Assembly: GCF_028606985.1 (NCBI RefSeq)
Contig: NZ_CP117416.1
Location: forward strand, 3,386,001 to 3,450,000
Direction: 5' to 3'
Origin: Paenibacillus kyungheensis
GTDB lineage: Bacteria; Bacillota; Bacilli; Paenibacillales; Paenibacillaceae
DNA length: 64,000 bases
Shown: one piece after another, positions 1-7,738 of the stretch
How positions within the stretch are numbered: position 1 is the first letter of the stretch
Layout of the letters: each line of letters opens with the position of its first letter
Notes under the pieces: generated by a model
Databases searched by the model: none
The model's input: only the letters and a program-made list of their open reading frames with translations
Told to the model about the DNA's origin: nothing
Position numbers and translations under genes: made by a program

Positions 1-363
1 GGTACGCATAAATGGTGAATCTGTAGTATAAGCTGTTCCACATTTGCAATCCACTTTGATCAAAATCTCATTTGCTTTATAAGCAGTGCTCAAGTCCTCA
101 GCAGGATGTTGTTCTTCCGGCTGAATCGGAACAATCACACGTTGATGATCAGAGAATTGATTTTGTACTTTAAAATCAGCAACTAATTCGGGATTCAACC
201 CAAAAAATTCTTTACCTATATTAGTCACATAACGCGTATTGCTTCTATAACTTTCAAGCCATTCCTCGATCTGCTGGTTCGATAAAGGTACAGTACCTTT
301 TATACCACTGTTCAAGGTGTATGTCATGATGTGCAAAGCATCGCTTGGTCTGCTTGAGTACAT
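1..363 (-). CDS. Hypothetical protein, C-terminus outside window
   Basis: A frame stays open from an ATG at 363 to the left edge (121 codons), with a perfect AGGAGG at 370-375 six bases before the start. The visible part begins MYSSRPSDALHIMTYTL and carries a CKC motif at residues 106-108, which could be half of a zinc-binding knuckle. No transmembrane segment or signal peptide is visible. I do not recognise the family. The start is convincing because of the ribosome site; the length and function cannot be judged because the 3' end lies beyond the window. Confidence 0.7.
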   Translation of the reverse strand, partial: MYSSRPSDALHIMTYTLNSGIKGTVPLSNQQIEEWLESYRSNTRYVTNIGKEFFGLNPELVADFKVQNQFSDHQRVIVPIQPEEQHPAEDLSTAYKANEILIKVDCKCGTAYTTDSPFMRT

Positions 364-584
364 TAGAAACCTCCTCTTTCTTCAAAGCTAATGTACTATA
401 AATCATCGTTTTTATCAAAGCACGAAATTAACTAAAATCCCATGATATTGAATTCGCTAGTACATATATGCCGTTTTATTCCCGGTAAAACGGATTATTA
501 CATTTTTGTTACAAATAAGTCAGCAAGCATCGGACCCTACTTTCTAGCCTATCCCCCCTATTCGCGATGATTATGTACCATTGC
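364..584. other. Intergenic region with a short inverted repeat
   Basis: An 8-bp perfect inverted repeat (CCGTTTTA / TAAAACGG, 7-base loop) lies at 471-493, downstream of the HNH gene on the minus strand and upstream of the partial gene. It lacks a T-run on the minus strand, so it is a poor terminator and could equally be an operator. Nothing else is visible. Confidence 0.3.
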
Positions 585-1037
585 TTAACTTATATAATCG
601 CCCAGATCGACATGCCAAGTTATCTGGTTGCGGGCAATCCACAATTGGACAGCATCATGAAAATGCTGAGCATATTGCTTACGGGAGACCTCATTTACAG
701 TACAAAAATGCTCTATTAATTGATATTTTTCTACCCAATCATTCATCGTAGCAAAGCCAATATGCTTGATCATATGACATTGGAAACATAACGACTGAAA
801 CCCGTTCAGGTACTGAACTTGTACGTCTGTATCAAATGTCCATATCTCATGGCAATGTAGCTTATCGATCGTATCCCCTTTGACACGATGACAGATACAG
901 CAGCTATACTGATCACGCTTTTGAATATCCTGGCTGAATTGTCGCCACTGATAAGAAGTTAATCGATTACGAAGATTCAAGTGCATTGTCGATTCGGGAA
1001 TTAATTCTATTTCTAACTTTAATTCATTATGATTCAT
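585..1037 (-). CDS. HNH nuclease-like protein
   Basis: 150 residues. A CxxC (C46/C49), an HCHE segment (H61, H63, E64), then LxNGFQSLCFQCHMIKH with N78, C84, C87, H88 and H92 make the usual zinc-supported beta-beta-alpha HNH fold; the two CxxC pairs are the structural zinc knuckles and H63 with N78 and H88/H92 are the likely catalytic and metal-binding residues. The C-terminal 50 residues are unassigned. It is preceded by an AGGAAA ribosome site. It is a stand-alone gene without a methylase, portal or terminase neighbour, so a restriction or phage-packaging role is not supported by context. Tandem repeats 41-86 bp upstream look like an operator. The HNH motif is clear; the substrate and role are unknown. 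Confidence 0.75.
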   Translation of the reverse strand: MNHNELKLEIELIPESTMHLNLRNRLTSYQWRQFSQDIQKRDQYSCCICHRVKGDTIDKLHCHEIWTFDTDVQVQYLNGFQSLCFQCHMIKHIGFATMNDWVEKYQLIEHFCTVNEVSRKQYAQHFHDAVQLWIARNQITWHVDLGDYIS

Positions 1038-1077
1038 AGAAGTTTCCTGTACCCAATCATTTTTGAGCTTCCTTAGA

Positions 1078-1122
1078 TTATAACACTAATGTTAATAATT
1101 TATAACACTAATGTTAACATTA
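1078..1122. promoter_or_regulatory. Tandem 18-bp repeats upstream of the HNH gene
   Basis: TTATAACACTAATGTTAA occurs at 1078-1095 and again, identically, at 1100-1117, a period of 22 bp (two helical turns). Each copy contains an inverted repeat TAACA-N4-TGTTA. The second copy extends into a perfect 14-bp palindrome TAATGTTAACATTA at 1109-1122. The site sits 41-86 bp upstream of the HNH start codon, where a repressor or activator dimer pair would bind. The cognate protein is unknown. Confidence 0.55.
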
Positions 1123-1241
1123 AGGCAAGACTAGAACTTGATTCAACGTACATAATTAATACGATTAAACTTTTGATCATTATATATCAATTATTCATTT
1201 TTTGAAATCGTTAAATCTAAGAAATGTAGATTTGGATCATT

Positions 1242-1844
1242 TTATTTGACAGTTAATTGAAATTTGCCGTTGATATTATTACCGATCTCATAATTATTGA
1301 TCGTCATATATACAACCGTCTTTTTATTCCACGTCGGTAAATGTTCACCTTCTGCATATAATTGTTGGACATCGTCAATCATCTGCTCACATTTGGCTTG
1401 TACCTGCTGATCCGGTAAATCATATACCCCCTGCGCGCTATAATACGGTTCCATCTTCGGTTGATTGTAAATATCAATATATAGATACTCTAATTGATGA
1501 GATGGATCTTTGTAAAAGTAAATTTTATTGACTACAAAATCATCTGTCGCCACATAATCTTCGATCTGATGGGTCATATCATGAATAGCAGTATCTTCTT
1601 CTATCGTCCGCACATTCTTTTGGACAGTTGTTAACTCTTGTTGATACCTCTCAAGCTTCTTGGTTAGCGCCTGATTGCTCTGCTCACTCTGGTATATCGT
1701 TGTATAAAGCTTCTGATTGCTTATCCACAATACGCCAGCCAGTGCAGTTACTACTATTAGTAGAACAACGGCTATGATCCAACCGGTATGCCTTCTTTTA
1801 TGCTGAATAACAGAAGTCGTCCAGTCTTTTTCTACAAACCGCAT
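1242..1844 (-). CDS. Single-pass membrane protein with coiled coil
   Basis: 200 residues from the ATG at 1844, chosen because AAGGAGG lies just upstream (MRFVEKDW); an in-frame ATG 11 codons earlier has no such site. Residues 1-20 are basic and cytoplasmic, 22-42 form one strong hydrophobic segment (WIIAVVLLIVVTALAGVLW), and 45-85 are rich in Q, E, K and L with heptad character, so a short coiled coil is likely. The rest is a soluble, aromatic-rich extracellular domain with several Asp/Tyr clusters. I do not recognise the family. It is flanked by intergenic sequence on both sides and appears monocistronic. Confidence 0.7.
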   Translation of the reverse strand: MRFVEKDWTTSVIQHKRRHTGWIIAVVLLIVVTALAGVLWISNQKLYTTIYQSEQSNQALTKKLERYQQELTTVQKNVRTIEEDTAIHDMTHQIEDYVATDDFVVNKIYFYKDPSHQLEYLYIDIYNQPKMEPYYSAQGVYDLPDQQVQAKCEQMIDDVQQLYAEGEHLPTWNKKTVVYMTINNYEIGNNINGKFQLTVK

Positions 1845-2023
1845 AACAACCTCCTTCAATATTATTCTCGTTTGCATTATACATGAAATGAATCATAAAT
1901 CAGCACTTTTTTTACAAGCATGAGTAATGAATCAAGACTTTGGAATGAGGAAATAACAGCATTAGGTCTATCCACTTATTTTATAAATATTTGTCAAAAA
2001 CACTAGCTGTTTATGTAAACCTA

Positions 2024-2204
2024 TGGTAATATTAGTCCATACAGAAAGGAGGTGCGTCAACATTCAGATTAACATGTTGAACGCGTCCTTTACCCAATCC
2101 GAGGTTCTTGTCTAAACCACACGAACTTCGGAGGCGCGGGATGCGGATCAAAGATTTCAATTAGCGCCATCGGGTTAGAAAGACCACCTTCGGGTGGTCT
2201 TTTT
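2024..2204 (+). ncRNA. Candidate structured small RNA, unrecognised class
   Basis: An extended -10 (TGG-TAATAT, 2024-2032) predicts a start near 2039. A strong intrinsic terminator (AGACCACC-TTCG-GGTGGTCT followed by T's) ends at about 2204. Between them lies a markedly G+C-richer 165-nt segment. Within it 2099-2132 folds as CCGAGGTTC...GAACTTCGG (9 pairs with one G-U, plus 2 beyond a small bulge), and GCGTCC near 2085 can face GGAGGCGCGGG near 2130. No plus-strand gene follows before 2963 and the next gene is antisense, so this is not an obvious leader. A very short reading frame starts within it, but its coding capacity is negligible. I could not match it to SRP RNA, 6S, tmRNA, RNase P or a riboswitch class I know. 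Confidence 0.5.
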
Positions 2205-2410
2205 ATGTGCAAAAAAATATTTTTCCGAGTAATTCATATTTTTTTTCAGATAAAACTAACTTATTAAGGAAACTATGTTAATATGAAGTTAAATCCTATT
2301 ACATAAGCCAAATAACTTCCTGAATATAGGGTATCCGTAACATCAAAGGAGGTTTATGACGAAAAGATAGATTGCACTTTCATTAAAAGGCATATAGTTC
2401 TTTTGTTTGT
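2205..2410. other. Intergenic, AT-rich
   Basis: This lies between the RNA candidate and the convergent VOC gene. It contains a perfect AAAGGAGG ribosome site at about 2345 followed by a four-codon frame (ATG at 2356, stop at 2370), probably fortuitous or a decayed gene start. I see no terminator for the VOC gene here other than the shared hairpin at 2180-2204. Confidence 0.4.
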
Positions 2411-2794
2411 CTACTCTTCATAGGGAGCATCCAACTCTATAATATTATGATCAGGATCAAGAATATAAATCTGTGCAAAGCCGGCCAAACTATGGGGACG
2501 TGCTTCATAGAATACATTTTGTTGATCTAACCACTCCAATGTCTGACGATAACTCCTTACCCAGATAGCTAGATGTCCATCTGTTGAATCAATATTCCCC
2601 TCACGTAATGTTTCTCCTTGCGGTTGCTGTATCAAATGCAACTGTTGCTCACCTATTGCATACCATATTCCTACAGAATCAAATGGCGGACGCTCAATTT
2701 CTTTCAATTGAAGTACGTCAGAATAAAAGACACGAGATCTATTAATATCACGTACTGCCAAACTCATATGATGAATATATTCAAATTCAATCAT
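2411..2794 (-). CDS. VOC family protein (glyoxalase/dioxygenase fold)
   Basis: 127 residues from the ATG at 2794 (MIEFEYIHHMSLAV), which has AAGGAG at a good distance; an upstream in-frame ATG at 2824 lacks one. Two beta-alpha-beta-beta-beta modules are readable: module 1 has HHMSLAVRDINRSRVFYSDVLQL, module 2 has DGHLAIWV and ends YILDPDHNIIEL. A His near residue 8, a His in DGHLA and the terminal Glu of IIEL are the usual metal ligands of the family. Substrate cannot be read: members range from glyoxalases to antibiotic-binding proteins. The gene is monocistronic, convergent with the upstream RNA candidate. Confidence 0.85.
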   Translation of the reverse strand: MIEFEYIHHMSLAVRDINRSRVFYSDVLQLKEIERPPFDSVGIWYAIGEQQLHLIQQPQGETLREGNIDSTDGHLAIWVRSYRQTLEWLDQQNVFYEARPHSLAGFAQIYILDPDHNIIELDAPYEE

Positions 2795-2962
2795 GTTTGT
2801 GTTCTCCTTTTGTCTTTTTTTATTCATTGTTGGAACATTCTTTTTCTATATTATCCTGTATGTATGGATAAAGTAAATTCAGTTAGAGAGTGAAACGTGA
2901 AAAAGGGATTCTATTTACTAGGCATATGCTGTTCAAATTAGTATTCAAAGGAGAAATAAATA

Positions 2963-3442
2963 ATGAAAAAAACATGGGTTACATTGGGTCTTACAACAGT
3001 GACAGCACTAGCGCTCGTAGTTCCTTTCCATTCATCTGCTTATGCGGCTACTTCTACAGCAACTCAAGAAACTACTCCTTCTTCGATCGATAGTCAGAAT
3101 ATTGATCTCAATTTCGACCTTGTACTTCAAAAAGGAAACTCTGTTGTCAAATCGAGTACATTCCCTTCTTATAAAGATCTGGTATCAGCAACAGCTGATC
3201 TTACCCTTCGTTCAGATGAACGTATCGTTTTATCCTATGAAGGCTATGATGTAGTTAAGAAAAAATGGGTTCCTGTTAATGTAAACATATACGATTATTC
3301 TTATAATAGTGATATCAGTCTGGCTCCAGACCCTAATGCAGATGGTGGTCGTGGTGCTGTTCAATTCCGTTTTGTAATAGCAGGATTCAATATCCAACAA
3401 ACATCTCACCAAAAAATATCTGTACACTATTTTGCTTCTTAA
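2963..3442 (+). CDS. Secreted protein of unknown function
   Basis: 159 residues. Residues 1-28 are a classical Sec signal peptide (MKKTW, hydrophobic TVTALALVVPF, cleavage after AYA). After a Thr/Ser-rich linker the mature part is beta-rich, with alternating hydrophobic residues and many Tyr/Asp. The start has AAAGGAGAAATAA upstream and a hairpin terminator at 3491-3537 closes the gene, so it is a single-gene unit. I see no LysM, SLH, cysteine or catalytic motif and no sortase signal. An extracellular beta-sandwich protein of about 130 mature residues is a fair description; function unknown. Confidence 0.8.
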   Translation: MKKTWVTLGLTTVTALALVVPFHSSAYAATSTATQETTPSSIDSQNIDLNFDLVLQKGNSVVKSSTFPSYKDLVSATADLTLRSDERIVLSYEGYDVVKKKWVPVNVNIYDYSYNSDISLAPDPNADGGRGAVQFRFVIAGFNIQQTSHQKISVHYFAS

Positions 3443-3490
3443 CGATAATATCTACAACTCATTTTAAAAACGTATAACATACAGATAGAT

Positions 3491-3541
3491 AACCCTCTGA
3501 CTTACGCTTGTTATCATAAGCAGAAGCTAGAGGGTTATTAT
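3491..3541 (+). terminator. Intrinsic terminator of the secreted-protein gene
   Basis: AACCCTCT pairs with AGAGGGTT across an inner arm (CTTACGCTT / TAAGCAGAAG), followed by ATTATTTAATTT. The stem is long and the tail is AT-rich, though not a pure T-run. Confidence 0.7.
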
Positions 3542-3605
3542 TTAATTTCTCTACTTGAGTACATCTATTTCTAGCCACCCTATGAAAAATAATTGCCAAC
3601 TTTTA

Positions 3606-3619
3606 AGAGAACGCTTACA
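3606..3619. promoter_or_regulatory. Candidate cre (CcpA) site before araC-family gene
   Basis: AGAGAACGCTTACA fits the Bacillales cre consensus TGWAANCGNTNWCA at all but about two positions, including the central CG and the 3' CA. It lies 60 bp upstream of the AraC-family start codon. This is a pattern match only. Confidence 0.35.
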
Positions 3620-3678
3620 ATATGTAATATTAATATTCAATTAGCTATCTATTTTTTAACGCAGGAGGTACATTCACA

Positions 3679-4542
3679 ATGATATCCAGCGAAAACGATT
3701 TGCATCATTTCTCTCAAAAGCCTATCCGCTTTATTCTCACCCCTTCTCCTGTCGCTCAATCCACTTATCTGTATATTCAAGAAATCGGGTATCATTATAT
3801 CGATTCATCTTCTTCTATTAAGCATGCCAAAATTGCGTCCTATCTGTTCTTATATACATTGTCCGGTTCTGGTTGTCTGTATTATCGAGGACAGTCTTTT
3901 CTATTACAAGCAGGTGATTTCTTCTGGATCGATTGCAAAGAAGAATACCGCTATGAAGCAAAGTCCGAACAACCATGGGAAACGTTATCGATCCATATGT
4001 ATGGAGCCACAATAGCGGGCTACTATGATCAATATGACAATAATCAGATGCCAGTATATCATTCACAATCGTCTTCGCTGATTCTGGAGCTAGCTCAACA
4101 ATTACTTAACTTGCAATACACACGTACACAGAAAACAGAGCTTCTGAATGCTCAACTCCTCACACAATTGTTAACCGAGATCATCTTAACGACGATCTAT
4201 GCCAAAGACAATACATACAGCATCCCCTCCAAAATTCTGAATATGCAAACTTATCTCGAACATAACTACACGCAAGCGATCACACTCGACCAGCTCGCCA
4301 AACAATACGGGATGAACAAATTTCAACTGACCAAAGATTTCAAACAATATATCGGACTCCCTCCGATCGAATACCTGATCCATATTCGGATCAATGCTGC
4401 CAAAGGCATGCTACAATATTCCGACAAAAGCGTCCAAGAAATCGCCAACGAAGTCGGCGTAGACAATGTATCTCATTTTATCAATTTATTCAAAGCCAGA
4501 GTCAATTGCACCCCGCTTAGTTACCGAAAAGAATGGTCGTAA
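3679..4542 (+). CDS. AraC-family transcriptional regulator
   Basis: 287 residues after a strong AGGAGG. The N-terminal half (about 45-115) is a cupin-like sensor: LFLYTLSGSGCLYYRGQSFLLQAGDFFWIDCKEEYRY has the typical beta-barrel pattern of AraC ligand domains. The C-terminal 100 residues hold two helix-turn-helices: LDQLAKQYGMNKFQLTKDFKQYIGLPPIEYLIHIRI and VQEIANEVGVDNVSHFINLFKARVNCTPLSYRKEW. Such proteins usually sense sugars or related metabolites and act on neighbouring genes, but the neighbours here (a secreted protein and an acetyltransferase) are not obvious carbon genes. A cre-like sequence at 3606 suggests carbon catabolite control. Confidence 0.9.
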   Translation: MISSENDLHHFSQKPIRFILTPSPVAQSTYLYIQEIGYHYIDSSSSIKHAKIASYLFLYTLSGSGCLYYRGQSFLLQAGDFFWIDCKEEYRYEAKSEQPWETLSIHMYGATIAGYYDQYDNNQMPVYHSQSSSLILELAQQLLNLQYTRTQKTELLNAQLLTQLLTEIILTTIYAKDNTYSIPSKILNMQTYLEHNYTQAITLDQLAKQYGMNKFQLTKDFKQYIGLPPIEYLIHIRINAAKGMLQYSDKSVQEIANEVGVDNVSHFINLFKARVNCTPLSYRKEWS

Positions 4543-4717
4543 CGATAATTCAGACGACGGATGACATCATATAACTCTCTACATTTCACTGTACTTTATA
4601 AACACTATTTTAAGTGTAGTATACGTATATTCTCCTGTGAACAATAGAAATTATTCCTAATATATGGTATAAAAAATATGATAAATAAAGGATACTATTA
4701 TTCATAAGGAGAATACG

Positions 4718-5254
4718 ATGCTTATTTCGAACGATCATTTGTCTATTCGTTCTCTTACCATTGAAGATAAAAATAACCTTGCAAAATGGATGTCTGACCC
4801 TACAGTTTTGCAATATTATCAAGGTCGAGATGAACCTCTAGATGTGGACAAAGTCACTGAAATCTTTTACGATCCAGATAATGAAGATGTTCAGTGTATT
4901 ATCGAATATGATGGTATACCGATAGGTTATATTCAATATTACCTGTTAGATCAAGAAAGCAGAAATGTATACGGATATCATGACTCTAGTGAAGTGATCT
5001 ATGGGATGGATCAGTTTATCGGCGAACCAGACTATTGGAATCGGGGTATTGGTACTCTACTCATCCAGACAATGATCACCTTCCTCACACAGCAAAAACA
5101 AGCCCACCGCATCGCAATGGACCCTCAGACATGGAATACGAGAGCACTCCATTGTTATAAAAAATGTGGATTCCAAAAAGTAAAATTATTACCCAACCAT
5201 GAATGGCATGAAGGTGAATATCGGGATTGTTGGTTAATAGAGTACAAAAAGTAG
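4718..5254 (+). CDS. Aminoglycoside 6'-N-acetyltransferase-like GNAT
   Basis: 178 residues, the size of a stand-alone GNAT domain, with AAGGAGAATACG before the ATG. The sequence closely follows, from memory, the acetyltransferase half of the bifunctional AAC(6')-Ie/APH(2'')-Ia enzyme of staphylococci and enterococci. Shared segments are LxxWMxDPxVLQYYxGRDE, CIIEYDGIPIGY, VIYGMDQFIGEPDYWNRGIGT (acetyl-CoA pyrophosphate loop), a DP-x-N-x-RA motif, YKKCGF, and an ending LPxHEWHEGEYRDCWLIEY. The phosphotransferase half is absent. The expected reaction is acetyl-CoA-dependent acetylation of the 6'-amine of aminoglycosides in the cytoplasm. It sits between unrelated chromosomal genes with no transposon, so it looks intrinsic. 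Whether it confers resistance is inference. Confidence 0.8.
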   Translation: MLISNDHLSIRSLTIEDKNNLAKWMSDPTVLQYYQGRDEPLDVDKVTEIFYDPDNEDVQCIIEYDGIPIGYIQYYLLDQESRNVYGYHDSSEVIYGMDQFIGEPDYWNRGIGTLLIQTMITFLTQQKQAHRIAMDPQTWNTRALHCYKKCGFQKVKLLPNHEWHEGEYRDCWLIEYKK

Positions 5255-5361
5255 TAAAAGCTTATAATGAGGTTAGATAGAATTGAAAAATATGCAATTG
5301 TACGTTATGATTTGGCTGATATACATATGTAGGACATATTTATTTTAGAGGATATGCAAAG
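5255..5361. other. Short intergenic region
   Basis: Convergent gap between the acetyltransferase and the DUF6809-like gene. It is AT-rich and I see no clear terminator hairpin. Confidence 0.3.
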
Positions 5362-5661
5362 TCAATAACTGTACAGCACCTGACTTAATTGCAAGCCATC
5401 TTTGATCCCCTGCTCATACATCGTCGATTCTGCTAATCCTTGAATAAGCGTCACTACTTCTTCGTATTGGGTGAACAGAATTTGGATATCTGACGGAAGC
5501 TGATCATAGATAGTGGCAAATAGTTCTGTGCATTCAGTGGTGAGGGCTTGATACTCAGGCGAAGGCGAAATAGCATCCTCACTCACTTGATCCATACGTG
5601 TGGATATGAACTGATTGAAGGCTTCTTTGATTTGGGCTTTTCTATGTAGTAGTTGGGTCAT
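5362..5661 (-). CDS. Small helical protein, DUF6809-like
   Basis: 99 residues, Glu/Gln-rich and predominantly helical. It ends with YEQGIKDGLQLSQVL, a Y-x-x-G-x-x-D-G ending that I associate with the small DUF6809-type proteins common in Paenibacillus and clostridia; that assignment is from memory and tentative. An AGGAC ribosome site precedes the ATG. It is divergent from a Cro-like regulator gene, with the pair sharing an operator-rich 158-bp gap, which suggests the regulator controls it. Function unknown. Confidence 0.65.
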   Translation of the reverse strand: MTQLLHRKAQIKEAFNQFISTRMDQVSEDAISPSPEYQALTTECTELFATIYDQLPSDIQILFTQYEEVVTLIQGLAESTMYEQGIKDGLQLSQVLYSY

Positions 5662-5703
5662 TTAAAGTCCTCATCTCTAATTTAATAATTACCAAACTTT
5701 AAA

Positions 5704-5757
5704 AGTACTACTTTATTAGTACTATATTTATTTAAATATACTACTTTTCGAGTACTA
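5704..5757. promoter_or_regulatory. Tandem operator-like repeats in a divergent promoter
   Basis: AGTACTA occurs at 5704-5710, 5718-5724 and 5751-5757, and TACTACTTT at 5706-5714 and 5739-5747. Together these form two 21-bp units, 5704-5724 and 5737-5757, offset by 33 bp (about three helical turns) and identical at 16 of 21 positions; AGTACT is itself palindromic. The array lies between the divergent DUF6809-like and Cro-like genes, where the latter would be expected to autoregulate. Confidence 0.55.
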
Positions 5758-5819
5758 CGTCAATAAGTCATTAAAATAATTTAATAGTGTTACTTTAAGT
5801 GAAAGGCGGCTACGATTCA

Positions 5820-6083
5820 ATGGAACAAATTCGATTTAAACTAAATGAAACTTTGAAAATTATTGGGGCTACTCGAAATAAATTATCTGTAGAATCTAAA
5901 ATACGTTCTGCTACTATTTTAGACTTAGCAAGTGGTAATACTCGCACAATCAAATTAGAAACACTAATCAGTATACTGAATGCAATTAACGAAATTGCTA
6001 TCAATAATGGAGTAAATCGTACATTTGATATTGAAGATATTATAGAATACATTCCTGTGGACCAAGAGAAAAAAGACCAATAA
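5820..6083 (+). CDS. Cro/C1-type helix-turn-helix regulator
   Basis: 87 residues from the ATG at 5820, with AAAGGCGG ten bases upstream; a GTG seven codons earlier would put the ribosome site inside the gene. Residues 5-60 fit the compact HTH_26/YozG type: IRFKLNETLKIIGATRNKLS, then SKIRSATILDLASGNTRTIKLETLISILNAI. In place of the usual DLxxGKxKxISLETL stretch it has LASGNTRTIKLETL. The acidic tail (DIEDIIEYIP) is likely the dimer or partner surface. It is divergent from the DUF6809-like gene with tandem operator-like repeats between. The stop codon lies within the following terminator stem. Confidence 0.8.
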   Translation: MEQIRFKLNETLKIIGATRNKLSVESKIRSATILDLASGNTRTIKLETLISILNAINEIAINNGVNRTFDIEDIIEYIPVDQEKKDQ

Positions 6084-6098
6084 ATTTTGGTCTTTTCT
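6070..6098 (+). terminator. Intrinsic terminator of the HTH gene
   Basis: AAAAGACCAA pairs with TTTGGTCTTTT across a short loop. The 5' arm overlaps the last codons of the gene and a T-run follows. Confidence 0.85.
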
Positions 6099-6211
6099 TA
6101 ATTTCAGGATTTATTATTTATATTTAGAAAAGATTGTAAAGGCGCTTCATGTAAAAAATATTTCTGTGCCAACTCAATTTATCAACAAAATGGTTAATTA
6201 TATCTTAACTT

Positions 6212-6589
6212 TTATAAAGATCTCATCTTACTTTTTAAATTTTCTTTATACTCTTTTTTCTCACTAATAACAATTTCTAAAATATATTTATGTTCAATTA
6301 TTTTACGTAATCTTCGAAAGTATACTATTATTATTACTGCCAAAAACGTAAGTGTTAATGTAGCCAAAATATACGAAAAAAATAATCCTAATTCTTCACG
6401 AGCTGAAAAAAATTGTTGATAAAGAAAAACAAATATTCCAATTAGTAAAACCATCAAAGGATGTTTATATACAGCCTCACTTGCTTCTAATCTAGCTTTT
6501 TCTAGCTCTAAATCACTAACTTTCTCTTTAAAATATCTCAACTTTTGTTTTCTTCTACTTTCTAATGTTTTCAATTCTTGAAATTTCAT
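6212..6589 (-). CDS. Small two-pass membrane protein
   Basis: 125 residues preceded by AAGGAGAAA. Residues 5-40 are highly charged and helical (ESRRKQKLRYFKEKVSDLELEKARLE), probably a cytoplasmic coiled coil. Two hydrophobic segments follow, about 44-62 (HPLMVLLIGIFVFLYQQFF) and 70-91 (LFFSYILATLTLTFLAVIIIVYF), then a basic C-terminal tail, so both termini are predicted inside. No family recognised. It is AT-rich compared with the adjacent spo0A block, consistent with accessory DNA. It is convergent with the HTH gene and monocistronic. Confidence 0.65.
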   Translation of the reverse strand: MKFQELKTLESRRKQKLRYFKEKVSDLELEKARLEASEAVYKHPLMVLLIGIFVFLYQQFFSAREELGLFFSYILATLTLTFLAVIIIVYFRRLRKIIEHKYILEIVISEKKEYKENLKSKMRSL

Positions 6590-6656
6590 TTGGGAATTTT
6601 CTCCTTATAATATTCTTTAGAAAACTTAAAATTAGTACATATGGAAATAATAGTTA

Positions 6657-6704
6657 ATAAAATGCCACTCACTATAGAAAAAATCTCTATCAATAAGTGG
6701 CATT
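6657..6704 (-). terminator. Probable spo0A terminator
   Basis: AATGCCACT (6661-6669) pairs with AGTGGCATT (6696-6704) with an inner TAGA/TCTA arm. On the minus strand it is followed by TTATTAAC, so the T-tract is weak. It lies 39 bp beyond the spo0A stop. Confidence 0.5.
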
Positions 6705-6742
6705 AATTAACATACAATTTAGCAAATAAATTTTCTACTCTG

Positions 6743-7576
6743 TTAATTCGGAACCTTATGCTCAATTCTAAGCTTGTCTGCTACCATCGCGATGAACTCC
6801 GAATTGGTAGGTTTGCTTTTACTAATATTAATCGTATAGCCGAACAAATGACTGATACTATCAATATTCCCTCTTGTCCAAGCCACTTCGATGGCGTGGC
6901 GGATGGCACGTTCTACGCGGGAAGGGGTTGTTTTGAACTTGTCTGCGATTGCAGGATATAAGGTCTTGGTGATCGATCCTAGAATCTCGATATTGTTGTA
7001 GACCATCGTGATCGCTTCACGTAAGTATTGGTAGCCTTTGATATGTGCAGGAACGCCGATCTCGTGGATGATTGCTGTAATATTCGCATCCAAATTCTTG
7101 CCTCTTGTTACAGGCGGTAGACCGTTATTGACTTTGTTGCCCATGCTATTGCTGCTATTACCTGGTTGCATATTGCCACCGCTATTGGTAATCGGAGATC
7201 CTACCAATTGGCGCACACGACTTACCAGTACTTCCATATCGAAAGGCTTGAGGATATAGTAAGACGCACCCAGTTGTACTGCACGTTGTGTAATATTTTC
7301 TTGACCAAATGCAGTCAGCATAATAATCTTCGGTGCTGGAGATAGATTCATATCCCGCAAGCGTTCTAGTACGCCCAATCCATCGAGGTGTGGCATAATG
7401 ATATCCAAGATCAACACATCTGGAAGATCTGGTAATTGATCGATCATCTGCAATACTTCTTCCCCATTAAATGCGATACCTGCTACTTCCATATCTTCTT
7501 GATTGGAAATATATTCAGCAAGCATATTGGTAAATTCACGATTATCGTCCGCTAATAATACTTTGATATCTGACAC
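6743..7576 (-). CDS. spo0A: Stage 0 sporulation response regulator Spo0A
   Basis: 277 residues from a GTG start at 7576 with AAGGAGGAATTATACC before it. The receiver domain (1-125) has the acidic pair D10/D11, phospho-acceptor D58 (in [13 protein letters not shown]), T88 and K110. A Ser/Asn/Gly linker (about 132-155) leads to the Spo0A C-terminal DNA-binding domain (165-277), with [16 protein letters not shown], a recognition helix [19 protein letters not shown], and the family-specific ending [19 protein letters not shown]. It is the phosphorelay output regulator binding TGTCGAA boxes. Upstream lies a SigH-like promoter with 0A boxes. Unusually, spoIVB, which separates recN and spo0A in B. 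subtilis, is missing here. Confidence 0.98.
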   Translation of the reverse strand: MSDIKVLLADDNREFTNMLAEYISNQEDMEVAGIAFNGEEVLQMIDQLPDLPDVLILDIIMPHLDGLGVLERLRDMNLSPAPKIIMLTAFGQENITQRAVQLGASYYILKPFDMEVLVSRVRQLVGSPITNSGGNMQPGNSSNSMGNKVNNGLPPVTRGKNLDANITAIIHEIGVPAHIKGYQYLREAITMVYNNIEILGSITKTLYPAIADKFKTTPSRVERAIRHAIEVAWTRGNIDSISHLFGYTINISKSKPTNSEFIAMVADKLRIEHKVPN

Positions 7577-7738
7577 GGTATAATTCCTCCTTATGAGTTT
7601 TCTTTAACTATGATATAGCGGTTCGTTGGACTTGCATCATTAGACTGTTTGGGAATGATTGAAGACTATATTTGAACTTTAATCACAGTGATCACAAAGT
7701 CTTTACAGAAATTTGACTGTTTTGGACTCTTTAGTATA

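Noticed and set aside
2045-2066. Six-codon frame (GTG start) at the beginning of the RNA candidate
   Set aside because: Its GTG overlaps the AGGAGG itself, so it is not a credible ribosome-start pair.
2356-2370. Four-codon frame with a perfect AAAGGAGG
   Set aside because: Too short to be judged a gene; may be chance or a decayed gene start.
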